From NCBI GenBank assembly GCA_964605235.1, contig CAZSBB010000009.1, positions 62,001-126,000 on the forward strand: a stretch of 64,000 nucleotides of DNA, read 5' to 3'. The notes under the pieces are model-generated. The model ran no database searches. It saw only the letters and a list, made by a program, of their open reading frames with translations, and was not told where the DNA came from. Source of the stretch: CAZSBB01 sp964605235. GTDB taxonomy: Bacteria > Planctomycetota > Phycisphaerae > Phycisphaerales > Phycisphaeraceae. Numbering within the stretch: position 1 is the first letter of the stretch; each line of letters starts with the position of its first letter. Positions 26,502 to 35,048 of this stretch are shown here, piece after piece. Both the position numbers and the translations under genes were made by a program.

Positions 26502-27920
26502 TCAGGGGCGATCAGCGCCCGGCCCGCGATCGGCACCGTCGGGGTAGAGGTCCTGGAGCAGTGCGACGGACCTGGCGATGATGATTTCGAGCGCTTCGGG
26601 AGCCAATTTGGAGCCGGAGGAAGGCGTGGTTTCATAGCCGCCGCGCCGGATCGCATCGCGAGTGGGGATATACCCGACGTAGCGATTGGACATGTGGGCG
26701 ATGAACGTGCGGGCGGCGGGGCTGCGCTGCTTGATCTCCAGTTGGGCCTCGACGAACGGCTCGCCCGGCAAGATGAGGAGCGCCAGGTCGCCGATGCGCA
26801 GGGCCTGGATTTCGTACTCGAACTGCTCATGGGTTCGCATGTACTGCTCAAGGTCCACCAGTGACGCAGCGAAGTGCCAGCGCCACTCGAAGCGGGTCTT
26901 GCGCTCATTGGTCCACAGCGGTTCGGGATGCTCCTTGAGCAGTGCGTGGGCGTCCTGAAACACCTGGGCGGGGAAGGCGCGGAATGGGATGCCAAAGCGG
27001 ACGGTCTTCCACGCCAGTACGGGATGGTCGTTGTGGAAGAGAGGTTCCCGGAGAGCCCGTTCGACATCCTCGGTGAGGATGGCGGCCATGCTCTGCGGGG
27101 TATCCTCGCGATGGGGGTTGAAGGCGTCACGATGGATGACATTGCCGCAGCAGCCGTTGAGGACCAGCGGCGTGGCGCCGGGCAGAAGCCGCCGCCGCGC
27201 CTCGGCGGCCCACGCCCCGGGCCAGTCGCTGTGGATGGCGGTCTGCGGCGTCCAGTGCACCGGATGGCAGGTGTGATGCAGCAGCGCGGCGATCGTCGCC
27301 AGCGCCGGCGTCGTGAACAGGGCCACGCCCACCTCCGGATCGCTGGGGCCTTCGCGGTAGAGCGCGTTCTGCGGTTTGGGACCCAACCCCATCTCCGCGC
27401 TGCCGTCCCGCATGACGATGCGCCGGTTGAACGCCACGCGCGAGTCACAGGTCGTGGCGCACAGCAGACGCACCGGCTGAACGGAAGCCGCCGCCTGACG
27501 CATCGCCGGCTGGAGGCGCTGCAGGACCAGTTCGCCGTAGGCGGGGTCCGAGCCGCGAATCCAGGGGTGCTGCTTCGCCGCCTCAAACCGGTCGGTCAGC
27601 ATGATCTGGCCCAGCGAGGGCGACGAATGATTCTGCGTCACGTGCACCGCCACGGCGTCGCGGTCGAAGCCCAATTCCGTCGCGGCGAATTCACGGATCG
27701 CCTCGGTCCACTCCTGACAGACCGCCAGCAGATCCATCACCACCAGCAGGAACCGCGTCGGGCCCTGTTGAAACACCGCCACCCGCGCCGTCAGGTCGTT
27801 GAGGATGACCTCAGCCGGACGGTACGCCCCGATGTTGCCGTCGATCTGCATCCCCAGCCGCGGATTGATCGTGGTCTCGGCAACGCCCAGCTCCAGCGGC
27901 AGATTGGTTTTCATGGTCAT
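26502..27920 (-). CDS. Neutral ceramidase-like domain protein
   Basis: 472 aa; start at 27920 or two codons later. 'LELGVAETTINPRLGM' begins the domain; 'VTQNHSSPSLGQ', 'LLHHTCHPVHW', 'IHSDWPGAWAAEARR' and 'PLVLNGCCGNVIHRD' correspond to the metal-site and core blocks of the neutral/alkaline ceramidase N-terminal family (HTHSGP-like, HPV, SADYPG-like, GDVNP-like). Length is shorter than true ceramidases and no signal peptide is seen, so sphingolipid hydrolysis is doubtful; planctomycetes carry many such proteins near carbohydrate loci. No -35/-10 was clear upstream. It lies downstream of lacI on the same strand. Confidence 0.78.
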   Translation of the reverse strand: MTMKTNLPLELGVAETTINPRLGMQIDGNIGAYRPAEVILNDLTARVAVFQQGPTRFLLVVMDLLAVCQEWTEAIREFAATELGFDRDAVAVHVTQNHSSPSLGQIMLTDRFEAAKQHPWIRGSDPAYGELVLQRLQPAMRQAAASVQPVRLLCATTCDSRVAFNRRIVMRDGSAEMGLGPKPQNALYREGPSDPEVGVALFTTPALATIAALLHHTCHPVHWTPQTAIHSDWPGAWAAEARRRLLPGATPLVLNGCCGNVIHRDAFNPHREDTPQSMAAILTEDVERALREPLFHNDHPVLAWKTVRFGIPFRAFPAQVFQDAHALLKEHPEPLWTNERKTRFEWRWHFAASLVDLEQYMRTHEQFEYEIQALRIGDLALLILPGEPFVEAQLEIKQRSPAARTFIAHMSNRYVGYIPTRDAIRRGGYETTPSSGSKLAPEALEIIIARSVALLQDLYPDGADRGPGADRP

Positions 27921-28270
27921 GGATAATCCCGAGGGCAGGAGTTGTCCTGCGCTTTACCGTGCTTCACCCGTACCGTCCATCGGCCGGCATCCCACCGGGA
28001 CGAACCGCTTCGGGCGTACTTCCACCAGTGAGGCCCGCATCAATGGCCTCTTCTTGTCTGAGCTCCTGGAAGCACCGCGCGCCGATGGCGTCCTGACCTG
28101 CGCCCGCCGGGGATCGGCGCGATGATCAGCGAAGCCGATTGCAGTCGGGTGTTCATGTCCGATCGGTTGCCTGGGACGTTCCCGCAACGGATTGAGCCGT
28201 TGCCGCAACTGCTCACCGACCACGGCCTCGACTGGCTGCAAGCGGCTGACGATGCCAACACCCGCAATGA
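27921..28270. other. Gap between lacI and the ceramidase-like gene
   Basis: 350 bp, no gene or palindrome recognised. Confidence 0.4.
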
Positions 28271-29317
28271 TCATGGGGCACTGGCCCGCAGCACCAGACG
28301 CGGGGTAATCCAAACGTTGCGTTGTTCGGGCGCCAGTACGCGCTGATCCAGCATGTCAAGCAGCTGCTGCATGACGACGCCTGCCACCTTCTCGTTCTCC
28401 TGATCGATGGAAGTAATATCCAGTGCCGCAGCGGCGTCGCTGTTGTCGAATCCGACCACCGCAATGTCCTGCGGCACGCGCACGCCCAGGGCGGGCGCAC
28501 GCCGCACGAACTCCACCGCCAGATCATCGCCGGGCATGATGATGGCGTCAGGTCTGGCCGACAGGATGGCGGTGGGCAGAATGTCCACCATCGACGCAAC
28601 TTCAAAGCTTCGCGCCTGCGGCACCAGATTCACCTCGAACGCCAGTCCCGCATCGACGAGGCCGGCACGGTAACCACGCAGTTTTTCCGCCATCGGCGGC
28701 TCGCCGGAGTCGTGACAGACCAGCATGATCCTGCGCCTCCCCGACTGCGCCAGATGCCTGACCGCCTGGCGGATCCCGTCCGCGCGGTCAAGCACCGCAT
28801 TGCCGATGAGCTCCTCATCAGGAAGCTCCACCGGGATCGGACCGTGGAAGACGATGGGGCAGTGGCCGATCCGGGCCTCCAAGAGGTTGCGGGCTTCCGC
28901 CAGGGTGAACCCGATCGCAATCAGGCCGTCCACTCCGCGGGCAGTGAAGTCCCGTCCGTACTCGCGGACGCGCTCTGGATTGGCGTGGGCGTGCCCGGTC
29001 ATCAGGCGGTAACTGTGGATGCTAGCGATCTTCTCAATGCAGTAGATGCGGTGGGCGATGACCCGGTTGAAGCCGTGGTGCTGGATGAGGCCCAGGGTTC
29101 TGCTGCTGATGCCGGAGAGTTGTCGGGCGATGGGGTTGGGGCGGAAGTCGAGCTTCCGCGCCACCTCACGGATGCGCTTGGCGGTGGCCTGTGCGACCCG
29201 GGTGTTGTGGCCGCCGGTGCCCAGCAGGACTTTGGCGGCAGTCGTGCGGCTGACGGAAGCGGCTTTGGCGACATCCCGGAGCCGGGGCGGGTTGCTTTTG
29301 GGGACTGGCGTTGCCAT
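28271..29317 (-). CDS. LacI-family transcriptional repressor beside locus B
   Basis: 348 aa; the ATG at 29317 follows AGGA and lies 15 residues before the helix-turn-helix (an ATG at 29452 is in frame but poorly supported). The DNA-binding part reads 'RLRDVAKAASVSRTTAAKVLLG', followed by a GG-containing loop and 'LDFRPNPIARQLSGISS'. The sensor domain ends '...VVGFDNSDAAAALDITSID'. It shares the odd 'KVLLGxGG' recognition region with the LacI at 7997. Its own promoter contains the same operator as the locus B promoter, so it probably represses itself and locus B. Confidence 0.92.
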   Translation of the reverse strand: MATPVPKSNPPRLRDVAKAASVSRTTAAKVLLGTGGHNTRVAQATAKRIREVARKLDFRPNPIARQLSGISSRTLGLIQHHGFNRVIAHRIYCIEKIASIHSYRLMTGHAHANPERVREYGRDFTARGVDGLIAIGFTLAEARNLLEARIGHCPIVFHGPIPVELPDEELIGNAVLDRADGIRQAVRHLAQSGRRRIMLVCHDSGEPPMAEKLRGYRAGLVDAGLAFEVNLVPQARSFEVASMVDILPTAILSARPDAIIMPGDDLAVEFVRRAPALGVRVPQDIAVVGFDNSDAAAALDITSIDQENEKVAGVVMQQLLDMLDQRVLAPEQRNVWITPRLVLRASAP

Positions 29318-29494
29318 GGGGATCCTGCGCCCTGTGTTCACGCGATGCGACGCCATGACCGCACCTCGGCCGATCCAGCCGCGCACCCGCAGCAACTGCA
29401 TCGTGCAACCTGAGGAAGGCATCCGAACCGCGACATCCAGGTCGCCGCCCATGATCCGAAAACATCAGCGCTGCAGTAATCGACCAGTCTATCC

Positions 29495-29523
29495 AGTATG
29501 AAGACGACTTCGCGGGCAGTCAA
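29495..29523 (-). promoter_or_regulatory. Sigma70-type promoter of lacI (28271-29317)
   Basis: Minus strand: TTGACT (29523-29518), 17-bp spacer, CATACT (29500-29495). Leader of about 170 nt to the chosen ATG. Confidence 0.75.
29505..29522. promoter_or_regulatory. Predicted LacI-type operator, lacI promoter
   Basis: CGACTTCGCGGGCAGTCA; fits TGAYNNCSCGSGNNRTCA except for the first base. It sits at exactly the same distance from -35 and -10 as the operator at 26030. Confidence 0.65.
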
Positions 29524-29611
29524 GACCCGTCCGCAGATGGCGGCGAGCTGGCCCAACGCAACTGGTTTCGAAACGCCGCGGACCCATGTGTTCCTTTGAA
29601 GCAGCCGGGGC

Positions 29612-29740
29612 TCAGGTCGCCCGCCCAAGCGGCGGCACCAGGGCCTGATCGATGACTTCGCGGTATGCTTCAGCAAGCGCACTGAGCAGTTCGCTTCGCG
29701 TTTCTACAGGCTCCGAATCGGCGGCGTTGGCTTCATACAC
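29612..29740 (-). other. Protein-like short frame, possible gene remnant
   Basis: A GTG-started frame of 42 codons ends TGA at 29612. Its product looks natural ('ETRSELLSALAEAYREVIDQ', then ALVPPLGRAT) but has no ribosome site and no family is recognised. It may be the C-terminal relic of a lost gene. Confidence 0.25.
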
Positions 29741-29853
29741 ATGAATTGCTTCAAGACACCCTCTCCAGCGTGACGTTCACGGGTGGTGAAAAACACACCG
29801 GCCGCCTGATCAGGACTCGTCCCCCAGATTTGACCATACCTGCCAAACGCCCC

Positions 29854-31011
29854 ATGAATACCCTTGCTAAACGCGATCGTGCCATCATTGAGCAGCGATT
29901 CGGCGACCTTTCACCCTACCAACAGTGCCCCCCTTTCTGGACATCGGTGCCAGCCAACAGCGCCCAGTTCCTGGCGAGCCTGCGACAGGCAGAACGTGTC
30001 GTCATCGGCCAGAGCGCCGGCGGGCGCGATATTCCGGCCTTGATCTATGGTGAAAAGGAGCCGCTGCAGACCACCACCGACAATCTTGCCAGCGCCTTGG
30101 CATCCAAAGTGACGCCACCGGATGCCACCGACATCTTTCCCGCCGGATTCTACAGCTCAAGCCGACGTCATCGACCCGTGCTCGTGCTCCAGGGCGCCAT
30201 TCATGGCGGTGAGGTCACCGGGACGGTCGCTTCCCTGAACCTTTGCCAGATCATTGAACACGGCGTCGACCTGCGCGGCAAACCCTGGCCGCGGATCGCC
30301 TCGCTCGCGCGCCGATCACGCATCGTCATTATTCCCTGGCTGAACATCGACGCCGCCGCCGCCTGGCCGCTGCACACCATGTGCAATGCACCCGACGAGT
30401 TGGACAACACCTGCACCCACGGCCTCAAATGCAGTGGGGAACGCTATCGCTATCCGGATGTCAAGTCGCTGTTTCCTATCCCACTCGACCAAACTCTTTA
30501 TCTGGGTGCTTACTACAACGACGCCGGCGTTAATCTGCAATACGATTTCACCAGCCTCCACCGCCAACCGGAGACGCAGGCCTGGATGCGCTGCTACCTG
30601 GTTGAACGGCCCGATGGGGTGGTCATCTGGCATGGCAACCACGGCTCGATGATCGGCCCGCCAGAGTACTACCTGCCCGAGGGTGTGCAGCACGAGGTGT
30701 CGCGCATGGGCGGGGCGGTGCGCTCGCGCCTGCTGCGCGAAGGTTTCGCCGTCGGTCGATTGAGTTGCGCCGGTCTGCCCGGACTGGGAAAGCCATTCAT
30801 CGAACAGATGACCGCCGTTTATCACGTCAGTGGGGCAACCCCGGTGATGGTCGAGATGCCCACCGGAGGACGTTCGGCTCCCTACACCGAGGACCAATTA
30901 CTCGATATCGGGCTGCTGACCATCGAAGAACTTCTGTGCTACGCCCACGATGATGGCATGCGGCCGTACGAGTGGTGGGCGAAGGTGCGCCGGCAGTTGC
31001 AGTATGACTGA
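29854..31011 (+). CDS. M14-type zinc carboxypeptidase-like protein
   Basis: 385 aa from the ATG at 29854; no good ribosome site is seen and an in-frame TTG at 29746 is an alternative. 'VLQGAIHGGEVTG' carries the HxxE zinc ligands (near residues 118-121), 'IIPWLNIDAAAAWP' the NxDxR-like block in altered form, 'DGVVIWHGNHGSM' the third His (near 260) and 'PVMVEMPTGG' a Glu at the place of the catalytic one. The fold call is therefore M14-like with atypical motifs. No signal peptide. Transcribed away from lacI. Substrate unknown; such proteins can be amidases as well as peptidases. Confidence 0.72.
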   Translation: MNTLAKRDRAIIEQRFGDLSPYQQCPPFWTSVPANSAQFLASLRQAERVVIGQSAGGRDIPALIYGEKEPLQTTTDNLASALASKVTPPDATDIFPAGFYSSSRRHRPVLVLQGAIHGGEVTGTVASLNLCQIIEHGVDLRGKPWPRIASLARRSRIVIIPWLNIDAAAAWPLHTMCNAPDELDNTCTHGLKCSGERYRYPDVKSLFPIPLDQTLYLGAYYNDAGVNLQYDFTSLHRQPETQAWMRCYLVERPDGVVIWHGNHGSMIGPPEYYLPEGVQHEVSRMGGAVRSRLLREGFAVGRLSCAGLPGLGKPFIEQMTAVYHVSGATPVMVEMPTGGRSAPYTEDQLLDIGLLTIEELLCYAHDDGMRPYEWWAKVRRQLQYD

Positions 31012-31013
31012 AA

Positions 31014-31330
31014 TCACGTGAGCGTTGCGCCACTCTCCCCTTCAAGTGCTGCGAAGCGTACGAGGCACAGCGCAGTTGACGCTTCGGTGGGACTCGACGT
31101 CGCCCCGGCTGCGCCCGCAGGCGTGAGCGCAGCGCAGGAGCCGTCCCCGTCAGCGTCCACGAAGTGCGTCAGCAGGTTAAGGCGAGTTAAGCTGTCGCAC
31201 ACATAATCGGTCGTGATGGCCGTGCCCGAGAGGGAGTCCGTGACCAGGTAGTCCAGATTGCCCGCCGCGTTGTGGTGGCAGGTCGTCAGCGCGGGTCAGC
31301 GTTTCATAGACCTGTCCCGCTGCTTCCCCG
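31014..31330 (-). pseudogene. Probable remnant of an RHS/YD-repeat protein
   Basis: On the minus strand two frames together read 'AAGQVYETLTR', then after a shift 'NAAGNLDYLVTDSLSGT', 'TTDYVCDSLTRLNLLTHFVD' and 'ADGDG'. The spaced 'N-A-A-G' and 'Y-V-x-D-S-L-x-R-L' units resemble RHS/YD repeats. No intact gene remains. The similarity was recognised by eye only. Confidence 0.38.
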
Positions 31331-31375
31331 TTTCGACCGATCGTGTTCGCGGCGCGCGAGCGACTGCCTTCGGCC

Positions 31376-32335
31376 TCATTGAGGCGTTCGCCATCGGGTG
31401 AACACCTCGGCAAGGCTGCGCAGGTAGCGCTGATCATCCTTGGGCAGGCAATAGGTCACCACCCCGTCCGCCAACCCGTCGTCGGTGGCGCGCAACCCGA
31501 TCTGCACCGCGGTCTTGACATACTCCGGCGTCGGTGCGTCGGTCGATTCCGAATGCCGCTGCGCGTATACCATCACCACCAGCGGCATGCGCCCGGGAAC
31601 CCGGCCCCTGCCGGTGCGGGCATCGAGCCAAGCGCGGTAGTGCTCGATTTGGGGCCGGAGCTGGGTCGTATCCGAATGGTTCAGGTGCGGATAGAAGTAC
31701 GGGAAGATCACCCCGTCGATCGCCCCCAGTTCGACATGCCGGGCAATCGTATGCTCGTAGCCAAAGTAGCACACCGCCAGCAACCGCAGGTCGGGGGCGA
31801 GTTGTCGCGCGGCGGTCATCATCCGCCGGCAATAGCTGGGCGTCAGGGTCTTGACGGCGCCGTTGAAGTCATCGATGCAGAGTCCCTTCACGGCGGGAAA
31901 TTCCCGGGCGATCCTGGCGCACTGCACGGCCCAGCGGACATAGTCCACCCCGAACGGCTCCGGGCCGCCTTGCGCTGAGGGCGGCGTCAGGTAAAGCCAC
32001 AACCCGAGCTTCGCCTGATCAAATTCCCGCGCCAGCAGGGCGAAGTCATCCCAAGCGTGCGGGTACTTCGCTTCAGTCCAGACCAAGTGCAGATAATCGC
32101 GGGCGCCGATCCGTTTGAGTGCCTCGAGCAGACGCACAATATCGGTCCGCCCGTCGGCGGTGCGGACACCTTCATGCACAAAATCCCCGAGCAACGGCGC
32201 CAGGGGCGCCAGGACAGGTGGCGCCGACTCAATTGGACCGGCCGCATCAGGCGCTGTTTCCACCTGGCCCCAGGCGAAGTTCACCAGCGGCCAGCACAGC
32301 ATCACGATGACGCAGCAGCGGACAATTGCCGGCAT
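31376..32335 (-). CDS. Exported protein, possible TIM-barrel glycosidase-like
   Basis: 319 aa. The ATG at 32335 gives a clear Sec signal peptide (VIVMLCWPLVNFAWG) and follows AGGAG with an 11-nt spacer. The body has alternating strand/helix blocks ending in acidic residues: 'YLHLVWTEAKYPHAWDDFAL', 'GLWLYLTPPS', 'VKGLCIDDFN', 'RLLAVCYFG' and 'DGVIFPYFYPH'. This suggests an (alpha/beta)8 barrel, with Asp/Glu at strand ends. No GH family is assigned. It lies between loci B and C and faces away from the GntR gene. Confidence 0.65.
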   Translation of the reverse strand: MPAIVRCCVIVMLCWPLVNFAWGQVETAPDAAGPIESAPPVLAPLAPLLGDFVHEGVRTADGRTDIVRLLEALKRIGARDYLHLVWTEAKYPHAWDDFALLAREFDQAKLGLWLYLTPPSAQGGPEPFGVDYVRWAVQCARIAREFPAVKGLCIDDFNGAVKTLTPSYCRRMMTAARQLAPDLRLLAVCYFGYEHTIARHVELGAIDGVIFPYFYPHLNHSDTTQLRPQIEHYRAWLDARTGRGRVPGRMPLVVMVYAQRHSESTDAPTPEYVKTAVQIGLRATDDGLADGVVTYCLPKDDQRYLRSLAEVFTRWRTPQ

Positions 32336-32799
32336 CTGGCGTTGCGCTCCTGGAAGCAGTCGTCGAGCGCAGATCCCCAGCAGCTTTCCATCGGCGGATG
32401 CCTGCTCCGCCACGCGGCAGATCCGCTTGCGGAACCGGCTGGCGGCACATGTCGTCAGCCGCGGCAAACCCGTTCCCCCCGCAGAATGAGTTGGACGCGG
32501 CGCCACCCGCTGCCAGATCGGGTCTCCGCGATCCCGGTTAACAATCACCATGCGCGTTCGCTCCCGTCACCACTGGTCATCATCATCGCGTCAACAGATC
32601 AGGCAGGCAATCCCCCTGGCAGCCTGGGGATGCCGTGCGCCAGGGGGTGCACAGCACGCCCCACGGGACGGATTGCTGAATCTGCTGCGGTCGACACGCG
32701 GCGACGGGTCGGCGGCGGCGATGACCGCTGCAGGCCTGACGTCCGCACCGCAGTGACGGGACGCGACCAGCCCCCTGCGCTCAGGCACAGAAAAACAGC
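32336..32799. other. Intergenic region between divergent genes
   Basis: About 460 bp between the exported protein and the GntR promoter. No gene or clear repeat; the minus-strand promoter was not identified. Confidence 0.4.
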
Positions 32800-32827
32800 T
32801 TGCGGGGCCACGACCGAGTGATATACT
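32800..32827 (+). promoter_or_regulatory. Sigma70-type promoter of locus C
   Basis: TTGCGG (32800-32805), 16-bp spacer, TATACT (32822-32827). The downstream leader is AT-rich and contains CATATCGTATG, a weak palindrome that may be an operator. Confidence 0.65.
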
Positions 32828-32861
32828 TAATTTATTGCTGTGCATATCGTATGAGGGTTAA

Positions 32862-34031
32862 ATGAAATCATCTTCTCGTTCACAGCGTGCATCGCGGGTT
32901 CAGCGCACCGATCTGCTGGAGCGGCTGCGGGCGGAGATCGCCGACGGTCGACGGCAGCCGGAGATGCGGCTGCCCCCGCTGCGGGAGCTGGCGCGGGATT
33001 ACGGGGTCAGTTATGTGACCGCCCATCGCGCGTTGGCGCAACTGACGGATGAGGGCTTCATCCGCAATTCCCGGCAGCAGGGATTGTTCGTGGCGGATCG
33101 GCCGCCCAATCGCACGCGTTTCGCCCTGATTTTCCCGCATCGCCCGGTTTCGCATCGGCCCTGGTCGCGGTACTGGTCGGCGTTGGAGCGGGCGGCGCAG
33201 CAGTTGCAGGGCGAACTGGATATCGAGTTTCCCATCCGCTACGACATCGAAGCCGGCTCCCACCAGACCGAGGACTTCGACAAGCTGGTGCATGAAGTTC
33301 AGACCGACCAGTTGGCGGGGTTGATTTTTGCCCACAGTCCGCACAACCTCAAAGGCACGCCGGTGCTGGATCATCCGGGTGTGCCGCGGGTGGCGTTGAT
33401 GTCGGCGGCGGGGATCGCCGGGGTGCACGCGGTGGGGCACAACGCCCGGGACTGGTTCAAGCCGGCGCTGGCGCATGTGCGGGAGGCAGGCTGCCGGCGG
33501 GTGGCGGTGCTGCTGGCGGCGACGGACCACGGGCTGGGCGGGGCGGAGGGCAGTTACGAACGGCTGGCGGCGCTGGCGGAGGAGCATCAGCTCGAGTTGC
33601 GGCGATCGTGGCTGCAGTCGGTTCATCCGCACCTGCCGACCTGGACCAGTCATGTGGTGCAGGCGGTGTTTGATCCCGCCCTGCCGGCGCGTCAGCGTCC
33701 CGACGCGTTGCTGGTGCACGATGACAACCTGGTTGCCGACGCCCAGCGGGGCTTGGTGGCCGTCGGTCTGGCTGATGGTCTGAAAGTGAAGCTGGTCGCC
33801 CACTGCAATCTGCCCAGCGCTCCCCCGCAGGTGATGCCGATGTGGCGGGTGGGGCTGGACGCCCGCGATCTGTTTGCCGCCTGCGTGCAGGTCATTCAAG
33901 CGCTGCGGCGCGGCGAATCGGCGCCGGCATTGACCCGGGTGAGCATGATTGAGGAGCCTGAGATTCGTCAACGTGAAATCACCGGCGTCGGCGCCGAAGC
34001 CTGGCGTCAGCTCCAGGCCGTGGGCGCCTGA
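32862..34031 (+). CDS. GntR/LacI-hybrid transcriptional regulator, locus C
   Basis: 389 aa; the ATG at 32862 follows GAGGG. Residues 15-80 form a GntR winged helix ('RLPPLRELARDYGVSYVTAH', 'RALAQLTDEGFI'), followed by a LacI-type periplasmic-binding sensor (about 90-370) rather than a GntR FCD or UTRA domain, as in AraR-type regulators. It is the first gene of locus C, 40 bp before the pseudopilin, and likely senses a sugar released by that locus. Confidence 0.9.
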   Translation: MKSSSRSQRASRVQRTDLLERLRAEIADGRRQPEMRLPPLRELARDYGVSYVTAHRALAQLTDEGFIRNSRQQGLFVADRPPNRTRFALIFPHRPVSHRPWSRYWSALERAAQQLQGELDIEFPIRYDIEAGSHQTEDFDKLVHEVQTDQLAGLIFAHSPHNLKGTPVLDHPGVPRVALMSAAGIAGVHAVGHNARDWFKPALAHVREAGCRRVAVLLAATDHGLGGAEGSYERLAALAEEHQLELRRSWLQSVHPHLPTWTSHVVQAVFDPALPARQRPDALLVHDDNLVADAQRGLVAVGLADGLKVKLVAHCNLPSAPPQVMPMWRVGLDARDLFAACVQVIQALRRGESAPALTRVSMIEEPEIRQREITGVGAEAWRQLQAVGA

Positions 34032-34071
34032 TGCGCCATCGTCACCTTGTCCTCCTGCATGGGAGTTTCGC

Positions 34072-34992
34072 ATGATCGCTCTCGACCATCCCGCCGCTCG
34101 CAAAGGCTTCACGCTCATTGAACTGCTGGTGGTGATCAGCATCATTTCGCTGCTGATCTCCATTCTGCTGCCGGCGCTGAGCAAAGCCCGGGAGCAGGCC
34201 CAGCGGCTGCAATGCCTGAGCAATGTGCGGGGGCTGACGCTTTCGACGCTGGCGTACGTCACCGACAGTCAGGACTACATGCCGCGCGGCCGACGGCACA
34301 GCGGCACCGTCCACGGGGACTTCAATGCCGGGCTGGATCAGCAGACCATCTACGGTCGGTACCTGACCAGCGACTCGGCGGCGATCGTCGGCGAAGGCGT
34401 GTCTTCCAACCGCATGCGCTTCAACCTGTCCCCGGTGGCGCAGTGTCCCAACCGCCCTTCTCCTTACGGCGTTGCCCACGCCACCTATGTCACCAATTTC
34501 TCCCGCAACCCCTACGCCATGTACGGCGGGAGCGCCGAGAACCTCTGGCTGCGCATCGACAAGGTGCTCAACGCCGCCCGGCGTTTGCGCTCCAGCAACA
34601 CACCCCTGCGCGATCCCGTGCCCGCCCTGTGGGCCGACCGGGTCAATCTCTTCAGCCTGAGCAACAACGGCGGCCCGGTGGAAACCAATCATGGCACAGC
34701 GGCCACCAATTTCACTACCTATGACCCCAACTATGCCCCCCAGGGCGGCAATGTCGCCAATCTCGATGGTTCCGGGCAGTGGTTCGAATGGACTGACAGC
34801 ACCGATCCCGATGCGACACGCTCTTTCATCCGCGGCGGCGCGATCACCTATGAAACCAGCGTGCCCAGCAACTCGATCTACATGGTCACCACCGGCAGCA
34901 ACAACGTGGCGCTCAATTCCAGCGACAGCCCCCGGTATCCCTGGATCATCGGCATGGGCACCCGCGCCGGACGCATCAGCATCTTCGATTAA
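34072..34992 (+). CDS. Pseudopilin-like secreted protein, locus C
   Basis: 306 aa; the ATG at 34072 follows GGGAG. Leader MIALDHPAARKG, then FTLIELLVVISIISLLISIL. The C-terminal domain contains 'GGNVANLDGSGQWFEW', where the usual DGH is DGS. It sits between the GntR-type regulator and the giant CBM9/propeller proteins on the same strand, so it is probably cotranscribed with them. Confidence 0.88.
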   Translation: MIALDHPAARKGFTLIELLVVISIISLLISILLPALSKAREQAQRLQCLSNVRGLTLSTLAYVTDSQDYMPRGRRHSGTVHGDFNAGLDQQTIYGRYLTSDSAAIVGEGVSSNRMRFNLSPVAQCPNRPSPYGVAHATYVTNFSRNPYAMYGGSAENLWLRIDKVLNAARRLRSSNTPLRDPVPALWADRVNLFSLSNNGGPVETNHGTAATNFTTYDPNYAPQGGNVANLDGSGQWFEWTDSTDPDATRSFIRGGAITYETSVPSNSIYMVTTGSNNVALNSSDSPRYPWIIGMGTRAGRISIFD

Positions 34993-35048
34993 GTAACCGC
35001 CGCGACGCCTGGGTTCTCATACCCCCGCGCCAGGGGCCAAGGCCATCC

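Noticed and set aside
32836..32856. CATATCGTATG as operator of the GntR/LacI hybrid
   Set aside because: Four-base arms only; mentioned as weak, not listed as a feature.
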